Origin: Rhineura floridana
Taxonomy: Eukaryota > Chordata > Lepidosauria > Squamata > Rhineuridae
DNA length: 64,000 bases
Reading direction: 5' to 3'
Assembly: GCF_030035675.1 (NCBI RefSeq)
Contig: NC_084483.1
Location: 4,979,501 to 5,043,500, forward strand
The stretch's first letter is position 1, and each line of letters opens with the position of its first letter. Position numbers and translations under genes: made by a program. Positions 56,731 to 64,000 of this stretch are shown here, piece by piece. The notes below the pieces were generated by a model. That model was not told where the DNA came from and did no database searches. It saw only the letters and a program-made list of their open reading frames with translations.

Positions 56731-57078
56731 TATTTCACATCATGAATGCATATGGAATAGAAATGGGAGGAATTTACAGAGAGATTACTATGTGTAGGTG
56801 GGACTGGTTACAAAGGCAAATCATCCACTTAAGACTAATAGTCTGTTTAGCATTGTCCACAGAGGAGATACATTTGGATTTGCACTGGTCTATCTCCCCA
56901 TTATTTTACGGGCATCCACGTGATGTCTTCCCCATCCCAGTGTTGTCTCAGACCTTGCCCTCCTTTAAATCCTGACTTTTTTTGACCTTGGGCTCTTTGA
57001 ACTTGCCAAGCATAAAAAATCTACACATTGACAGGGGGAAATTTCTGGAACAATACTGGTATGGGGTGAATGCCTTAC

Positions 57079-57152
57079 ATTAATGAGGACACAATCATCT
57101 GCAAATCCAAATTTTGCTCCAGTCTGGACACGCAGATTGGAGCAGAACAATA
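57079..57152 (-). CDS. candidate small exon, gene unknown
   Basis: Minus strand, acceptor ttggatttcag and donor gtaagg frame a 74-base segment open in two frames (one reads VQTGAKFGFADDCVLIN). It lies 219 bases after the candidate exon 57371-57508 in the direction of transcription, and the frames join without a stop if the hydrophobic frame of that exon is used. Not recognised. Confidence 0.2.
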
Positions 57153-57370
57153 CTGAAATCCAAGTATGATGGTGCCACAAATAATGAAGAACTAGAGGAA
57201 AAACTCACACAGCTGCTGCAGCCGCTCTGTTAGTAACTTGAATCATGCTTCCAGCTTCTCACTAACTATTGTTTGTGTGGCAGCACACAGATGAGGTGTC
57301 TGGGGTGAGCAGCTTTTGTGTCTTGGTCTTGTTATGCACTTCCGGCATTGGGTCACTGAAAGATACGTAC

Positions 57371-57508
57371 CGATAGCAGGAATGCTCTGTGCTCCAGAAA
57401 TCCCAGAAGGCCGTGTAAAAACAGAGAGAACAATTATTAAGGGGCCAAAGGTAACAGTTATCACTTGAGTCATCACTGTCTGCTCTAAGCACATCACGAA
57501 GAAGAGCA
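57371..57508 (-). CDS. candidate exon encoding a hydrophobic segment, gene unknown
   Basis: Minus strand, pyrimidine-rich acceptor tgttcctcttctatgtag and donor gtacgt enclose 138 bases (46 codons). One frame reads LFFVMCLEQTVMTQVITVTF then GPLIIVLSVF, a likely membrane segment. A second frame is also open with several Cys and Trp. Splice signals look real, but no family is recognised. Confidence 0.25.
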
Positions 57509-57699
57509 CTACATAGAAGAGGAACAGAAAGCAATATAAAAGGCAGGTTAATAAATTGCAAGCAGTCTTACGCAGCGTAAACACTCATGCATCCCCCAAA
57601 CTAAATGTGTGAACAATAGCTTGCTTAAGTGTGCTGTGAACTGAGGAAAGTAAAATCAAATTAAATTCCTGGTTAACAGACAGGGCAGTCTTGGGAAAG

Positions 57700-57800
57700 G
57701 GCCATAGTTCAGTGGCACAGTGCCTGCCTTGCATAGAAACAGTCCCACGTCCAACAGTCAAACCCTGGAGAGAGTAGCTGCCAGTTATTATAGGCAAGAC
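57700..57800 (+). repeat. tRNA-derived SINE, 5' part
   Basis: 'gggccatagttcagtggcacagtgcctgccttgcatagaa' then 'tccaacagtcaaaccctgga' and 'gagtagctgccag', the same family as 28870-29072. Confidence 0.75.
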
Positions 57801-58119
57801 AGCTATATGTGGTTGACCACATTAAAAAAATACGATGTCAATGCACTTGCAAGATGTCTTTGGAGATGCTTTCAGGATACCTGGCTCAGAAGGTACATAT
57901 CCTGGATGTTCCATCTGCACATGCTGTTTCTCCCCTTCTGGGCTTCAACTTGGTGCACCAGGAGGCTCAACCTCATGTGTGGGACCTGGCTTGGGCTTTG
58001 GGAAGGGCCCCTCCAGTGGAGCTGGAAGATAGATGGATGTGTTTTACAGCGGCATCATTTGTTTGGTTTCATGCAAAGGAGATAGTGCAGTAGTGATGGA
58101 CACAGGTGCCTTGTGTTAC

Positions 58120-59275
58120 TTAATTAGTTCTACTGGCAGCACCTTACCATATACAGAGCGAGAAATGCCAGACGTCCAAGCTGGATTTAGAAAGGGTAGG
58201 GCACCAGAGATCATATCACAAACATAAGTTGGATAATGGAATGGACCAAGGAATTTCAGAAGAAAATCACCCTGTGCTTTATAAATCACAGCAAAGCCTT
58301 TGACTGTGTAGATCATGAAAAACTATGGAATGCTTTAAAAGAAATGAGGGTGCCACAGCATCTGATTGTTCTGATGTAAGGACAGAATATGGAGAAACTG
58401 ATTGGTTCCTCATCGGAAAGGGTGTGAGACAGGGGTGTATTTTATCACCCTATTTATTTAATCTATACACAGAAAATATCATACAGAAAGCAGGATTGGA
58501 CCAAGATGGAGATGTGAAAATTGGAAGGAGAAATATCAATAATTTAAGATATGCAGATGATACCATACACCTAGCAGGAAGCAGTAATGATTTGAAATGA
58601 ATGCTGATGAAACTTAAAGAGGAAAGCACAAAAGCAGGACTACAGCTGAACGTCAAAAAGACTAAAGTAATGGCAACAGAAGATTTATGTAACTTTAAAG
58701 TTGACAAAGAGGACATTGAACTTGTCAAGGATTATCAATACCTTGGCACAGTCATTAACCAAAATGGAGTCAATAGTCAAGAAATTAGAAGAAGGCTAGG
58801 ACTGGGGAGGGCCGCTATGAGAGAACTGCAAAAGGTCCTCAAATGCAAAGATGTATCACTGAACACTAAAGTCAGGATCATTCAGACCATGGTATTCCTG
58901 ATCTCTATGTATGGATGTGAAAGTTGGACAATGAAAAAGGCAACTCATTTGAAATGTGGTGGTGGAGGAGAGCTTTGCGCATACCACGGACTGTGAAAAA
59001 GACAAATAATTGGGTGTTAGAACAAATTAAACCAGAACTGTCACTAGAAGCTAAAATGATGAAACTGAGGTTATCATACTTTGGACACATTATGAGAAGA
59101 CATGATTCACTAGAAAAGACAATAATGCTGGGAAAAACAGAAGGGAGTAGAAAAAGAGGAAGGCCAAACAAGCGATGGATTGATCCCATAAAGGAAGCCA
59201 CAGACCTGAACTTACAAGATTTGAACAGGATGGTTCATGTCACCATAAGTCGAAATCAACTTGAAGGTACATAAG
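58120..59275 (+). repeat. Bov-B (RTE) LINE, 5'-truncated
   Basis: Sense pieces: [14 protein letters not shown], motif A region [16 protein letters not shown] (SKAFD), ETDWFLIGKGVRQGCILSPY, NNLRYADDTIHLAGS (58325-58600), [20 protein letters not shown] and [20 protein letters not shown] (58601-59274). A TGA at 58598 and other shifts break the frame. The end gtcaccataagtcgaaatca ... cttgaaggtacataagaa matches the Bov-B 3' end. It lacks the endonuclease. An independent insertion from 13105, with motif C (YADD) retained. Confidence 0.93.
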
Positions 59276-61898
59276 AAGAACAATTGGCAGCATCATGAAA
59301 GTGGGTCCTGTTCACAGTTGGACTGAATAATTTATTTGAATAAATTCCTTAATAAGTATTACTTATTATTCATCAATAATTATTAAATATTTAAGTACTT
59401 TTTATTACTAATGTTTATCAATGAAAAACACATTATTTAATTTCTTAAACTGAATTATAAATACATTCATGTAAATGTATTTATTCTATATGAAGTAGTC
59501 AGACTGGGACCTATGGCACCATTAATTAAGACTGAAGCACAACTTCCAGTCACATGAAAGAAAAAGTTTCTTACCTGGCAGCACCAGCCTCCCAAAGGTG
59601 GGATCGACTTCATGGTCTTGAAAAAGTTCACATATCTTTTACATTTGGACCACTCTAGATTCCTTCTATAGCTTGCACCACAGAACTTTATTGCCACTCT
59701 ACAAAATACTGGTGCCATTTTCAGTGGTGATGGAGCTCATGCTCCTACCTGCGTCCCCTCAGCAACAACAAACCACAACATCAGTTTTATCTCCTCCACT
59801 CTCCAGTATTTTGCCTTGTGGGACTGCCCTGCAGTGGCCACCCTTTTCCGCTCAAATACAGAGTCTAGGAAGTGGAGAAACGGAAGCCATTTGATTGAAA
59901 GGGCCACCCTTTCTGTCTTTATCTAGCTTCTATGCAGAAGCAGAAACATACAAATAATGAACAGTAAACACATTCTCCAGCTTTTAAAAGCTTAATGTTT
60001 AGTGTTTGCAGGAGGACTGAAGCTAATTTTGTTTCCAGTTGAAAACACTGAGATGTTCAAAACATGCAGGGATCCTTCTAAGGTTTGGAGGATGTGCAGG
60101 CTTTTCCGCTGGAGAAACCAAAAAGCCAAGATGGCTGCCAGTGGCAAAATGGCTGCTCAGATGTGCACGCTATTGTGATTGTGGGGAAAAAAACCCAACT
60201 GAAAAAAATGTACCCAACTGCCCACCACTACCACCTTTCAGTGTGCATCTTCCTTTAAAAAGAAACAATGTACTTAGTTCTAATAATCGAAATAGAATTT
60301 GCTTTACACTGGAAGGGCACTCCAGTGATGACTGAAGAAATTGCCTGTATTGCTGACATAACGAAGAAAACTTTAACAGGGTTACTAATGTGGCATTTAA
60401 TGTTGTGAATGTTGAGCAGTGTTATTGCTTATAGGAATGGGAAGTGTTATTAATGACTTCTTGAGAACACCTTCATGCCATTTCTCAGGAACCATTTCTC
60501 CACACCCACAACTGGCCAATGGCCATGGTAGCGGGTGCACATCTGAGCAGTGACAACAGAAATAACTGCCAAAAAGGATCGAGTTGCCCAGGGACAGATT
60601 GCAATTGGACACCGGCAGGACAGTTGACATCCACTCCACGCACCTCAGCAAATAATAGCAGTGGTTGTTGGTGTGTACTGGAGTGTATGTGATATGGACA
60701 AACATCTCCTGTACTACACACTTCCATCCCCATTGTAAGTCCTCTTTTGGTTTTTTAAAGCATCACGAAAGCTTATTGCATTGTGCACTCACAAGGGGAC
60801 ATGCTCCAATTTAAAATTTAGACGTTTCTGCTAACAGGATAGTAATATACAAAGAACACATCACTTTTCAGGACTGAAAATGTTTATTTGGAATGCAAAC
60901 ACCATGTGCAACAACATGCAAGTGATCAACATTAATGAGAGTAAGGATTTTCAGTGCAAGAAAGAACATATAACAAGGTAATGGAGATTTTATATGCACA
61001 AAAAAAGCAACTGTGTTAAGTGTTATGCTAACCCTTGCAATGGCAGACAGTCCTATGGACTTTACAGCACTGGTATGAGAATGTTCTCTATGTAGAACAC
61101 AGAGGGCACCTTAAAGTTCCCGCTCTGTTGGTGGAATTGGGCTTGGTGGCTCAAGGAGCGGTTCCGAGAATGGATTGCCTATGAAGCCTGAGGGTTGACA
61201 GAGTCTCCTAAGAGCAATGGCACCCAAAAGACTCTGTGAAGCTGGGAACATTTTTTCCTCATCTACTGTCATGGGCATCTCATTGTGGTTCCTCTCATTC
61301 TCACTCTGGTCTACTCTTTCTCTTGTGAAGGTTGTCTAACACAAAGGCATACCAGGGGTTCTTAACCCTCCCCCCGTATCTTCCTGAAGTGGATCCCCCA
61401 AGGCACAAACCCCTTTGGGGTCACCCTGCTGGAGTTACCCCCACTGAAATTGACCTGCCAGACAGCAATGCGCTGCTCATGGCTGGCTCCATTTATTTCT
61501 CTCTCAACCCAGCTAGTTGATAATTACTGGGAATGGGAACCAGGTGTTAGCGGTTACCCTCTTCAGCACAGCTTCTTCCTAACAATCCCAACTGAAGGTT
61601 CTCAGCAAACATTTCTCAGCATATTCCCTTTGTTTCTCCCACAGCTACTCACCATGTGCGTGTGTATGTTTTTCTGTGACACTTTATACTTGTAGATTTT
61701 CTCCGTATCCTCAGCTTCCACTCTCCCACCCCATTAGACAAAAAAACACTCATGCATGCAAAATAATTTATGAGTTTTCAATTTTAAAAACATGTTTACA
61801 CATTTCATTTGGAAGGGGTCATCCAAAGACGCTGAAGGATGGATTTAAATGAGGATGCAAAGTTCAAAGAAGCTCATAAATGCCCCAGAGGAGACCTC
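59276..61898. other. intergenic and probable 3' UTR of the CRISP gene
   Basis: No repeats recognised. On the minus strand a TTTATT (AATAAA in sense) lies at 60883-60888 and another at 61492-61497, either of which could end the CRISP transcript. Unexplained minus-strand frames are at 61112-61336 and 59575-59613. Confidence 0.4.
61112..61336 (-). CDS. candidate terminal exon ORF, gene unknown
   Basis: After a possible acceptor tgcctttgtgttag on the minus strand, 74 codons are open to TAA: TTFTRERVDQSENERNHNEM, EEKMFPASQSLLGAIALRRL, GFIGNPFSEPLLEPPSPIPP, TEREL. The composition looks protein-like. It may be a chance frame in the 3' UTR of the CRISP gene just upstream, or a last exon of another gene. 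Confidence 0.25.
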
Positions 61899-62026
61899 CT
61901 ATTTTATTTCGGTGGTGCACTTGCAAGAAGCAGGGCAATCTTGCTTCATCTGTTCCGTCGCACATCGTTGTGACTTCACTAATTCAGCACAGTTTGAGTA
62001 CTTATCTTCATGTTTGCAAGGATTGG
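61899..62026 (-). CDS. CRISP last coding exon (TNPC...CKCTTEIK stop)
   Basis: Acceptor cattttcag on the minus strand is followed by CC AAT CCT TGC. The exon is 128 bases including TAG at 61901-61899, with six of the ten C-terminal cysteines. Confidence 0.93.
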
Positions 62027-63092
62027 CTGAAAATGAAAAAACAACAACAGACTAGACGTTAACACAAGCAAAATGCCACCAAGGAGTCAGTCTCCAGGGA
62101 CTTTTTAATTTTTAGTTGATGTGTTGGAGCTCAAAACTGAAGATGATTTAAAAGAAATAAAATGAACACTGAAAATGTTATTTAGCAGCTGTTTCAATGG
62201 GTGCATAACTGAATTAGTAAACAGTTTAGCAACCTGGTCATAACTCAGAGGAAATTGGGCATGCTGTTTTGGATGTGCAGGTCCTAAGAACATTATGTAG
62301 AAATTCCACATCTGTTATAAAAATATGGAAGGTTATTGAGACTGCAGATCTGTGCACATCGACTTGGGATTAGCTTTCTTGAACTCAGTGGGTTTTTGTT
62401 CTGAGTAATTATGCTTAAGATGTTGCTGCATTAGCATTTGAATTTAGAATATAATTTGTGATATCCCTTCCACAAATGCTATTTCATATAAACCATATTT
62501 TGTTTTCTATGTAATCTTGGGGCAAAGGATACATTCCAAAGAAGACGAGCGCATGCACAATAATGGCAAAGATACAATTTTAACTCCAATACATTTTATT
62601 GGCCTATATCTATTGGTGTGCATCTACTGTATTATTGATGGATATAGATCTTTGCATGCAACAGTGGATCTATTCCTCTCCATCTCTTGCTCTCTTTCTG
62701 GCTAAACTGTCAGGGCTGATGATCTGTTTGGTGGTGAGTCCTGTGTGCAATGCAGAAGCTACACCAACATATGTCCAGATGCTGGATGCAAGATTTCCTC
62801 ACCACACCATCACTGTTCCCATTGCACAGGTGGGCAGATCCACAAGAATGGTTTCTAATCAGAAATCAGCATATATTTTACTGCTGTCCCTCATGCTAAT
62901 TTGGTGACAGTTAACTGGTGATGTGAGTTTTGCATTCTAATGGGGTGCCCTTTATAAATAAATAAAAGGCATTGCTTCAATATTTGAGGTTATTTGTACT
63001 TACTGCATAATCCATTGTCGCAAGCAGCAGGGCAGTCCCTGCAAGGTGGTCCAGACTTATATGGGGTTTTAAGTGAGCCTTGTACGTTCCCT
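61899..63092 (-). CDS. CRISP-family cysteine-rich secretory protein, last two coding exons
   Basis: CRISPs are secreted proteins with an N-terminal CAP domain and a C-terminal Cys-rich domain that acts on ion channels. They occur in reproductive tract, glands and, in some reptiles, venom. Two minus-strand exons, 63092-63004 and 62026-61899, join across a 977-base intron to read [71 protein letters not shown] and TAG. All ten cysteines of the C-terminal domain are present in the family spacing, and phases agree. Upstream CAP-domain exons would lie beyond 64000. The gene points toward FAM161A (tail to tail). The member cannot be named, and nothing in these exons shows a venom role. Confidence 0.92.
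63004..63092 (-). CDS. CRISP penultimate exon (hinge, [16 protein letters not shown])
   Basis: Acceptor cttatcattccag and donor gtaagt enclose 89 bases. The first base completes an Ala codon (CPAGN in the family), the last begins the Thr of CTNPC. It encodes the hinge and four cysteines. Arg replaces the more usual Gly in PPCGDCP. Confidence 0.93.
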
Positions 63093-64000
63093 CTGGAATG
63101 ATAAGTGTGAAGAAGTTAAAACATGGATATGTTTGTGCATACTGGAATGCTTATGATCTTAGTAGATAATTTACATAATGAGAAAAAGATTAATGCATTT
63201 ATTTAAGCAAGAGACTTACGGAAAACATATTGTGTAATGTGAAAAGCAGTACAGAAGAATCTAAGAAACTCTTTGAAGAAGAATCCATGGGATACCAACA
63301 CGATGGAAAGTGTTACAGGAAGAGGACGGCCCTTATCCTGTGTGATAGGTTTATTTGGGTTTTAGAGACCCTAAAGTGGAGAACTTAGATCCTGTTTTAC
63401 ATTACTGAAGGTATTTCTATGTTTAGTTCCCTAGCAGGGCCAGTGACAAGTCAGGGTGGGCCCTTGGACACTAACACTCCCCATGGCCACCCTCCCCCTA
63501 GCGTTGTGATGTCAGCATGCACTGGCATGACAGTGTGGAAGCCTGCACCAGCCGCAGGGTGTGTGTGTTATCTGGGAGCTTGTCAAACCAGGCAGGGGCC
63601 CCTCAGGAACGGCAGGGGCCCTTGGGAGTGGCCAGAGCCTTTGGCTTGTGCCCCTTCTGGCCGCCTGCTGGTGCTGGGCCTGTTCCCTAGTACCATGAGT
63701 GCTGTGAGCTTCCTGTACAATGAGGCTGGGATCACAGTGACAAATGCTCCTGTGTCTTATTTTAAATTCAACTGGCAGGTCTCCCAAGAAAATGATAATA
63801 GTCCATAGTGGTTTATTCTGACCATCTCCACCAATGTTTTTTAGGCAGGCTATTTCTGTGTGTGTGTGTGTATGTGTCTCTTATTGGAGAAGCATTGCTA
63901 CCATATGTTTAAAGCCTACTGGCACAGATAAAAGGAACCTGGGAACCTGGGGCCTCATTCACAGAAGACCTTAATGTCCTGTTTTACAGCCCTGGTAGGA
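63093..64000. other. CRISP intron, no feature recognised
   Basis: The next CRISP exon upstream (ending in a YxCPA-type sequence) was looked for on the minus strand and not found. A (gt)n run lies at about 63858-63875. Confidence 0.5.

Noticed and set aside
60397-60733. Cys-rich minus-strand frames as a second CRISP exon
   Set aside because: Cysteine spacing does not fit the CRISP domain and two frames overlap.
63512-63808. Overlapping frames on both strands near the window end
   Set aside because: GC-rich, open on both strands, with no CRISP or other family match.
40238-64000. XPO1, which lies beyond FAM161A in human
   Set aside because: No exportin-1 exon sequence was seen on either strand.

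Overview
This is a nuclear vertebrate window, most likely from a squamate reptile. The evidence is a complete Bov-B (RTE) LINE and a Sauria-type SINE sharing its 3' end, many CR1 and L2 LINEs, a 5S rRNA-derived SINE, tRNA/CORE SINEs, hAT elements, a Tc1 element, and spliced host genes with GT-AG introns. I see no CRISPR array, operon, rRNA/tRNA gene or retroviral element.

Region 1 (1-16.7 kb) is the 3' two-thirds of CCT4, plus strand. It has nine coding exons (636-757 to 16567-16581) giving 365 residues, matching human CCT4 from about residue 175 to its C-terminus, with all phases consistent. Its introns carry a CR1 LINE, a local duplication, a complete Tc1 transposon, a hAT element with a perfect 8-bp duplication, old L2 sequence and the full-length Bov-B with a perfect 12-bp duplication. 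Region 2 (16.7-22.9 kb) is a repeat-rich spacer.

Region 3 (22.9-40.6 kb) is FAM161A, plus strand. A CpG-rich start holds a match to the RFX X-box 43 bp before the ATG. Seven coding exons give a 719-residue protein, including the 56-residue exon that is alternatively spliced in humans. The CCT4-FAM161A order and orientation match mammals. A 4.55-kb hAT insertion begins 13 bp after the donor junction of that alternative exon. It holds a palindromic element, which in turn holds a CR1 LINE.

Region 4 (40.6-61.9 kb) is mostly transposon debris: a young L2 inside an old L2, a further L2, CR1, a 5'-truncated Bov-B, and SINEs. Several short minus-strand exon-like ORFs with splice signals are unrecognised. 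Region 5 (61.9-64 kb) holds the last two coding exons of a CRISP-family secreted protein gene, minus strand, encoding the complete ten-cysteine C-terminal domain. Its upstream exons lie beyond the window. FAM161A and this gene are therefore tail to tail. No new multi-gene system is evident. The most informative items are the nested insertion at the FAM161A splice site, the CRISP neighbour, the X-box and the unexplained minus-strand exons.
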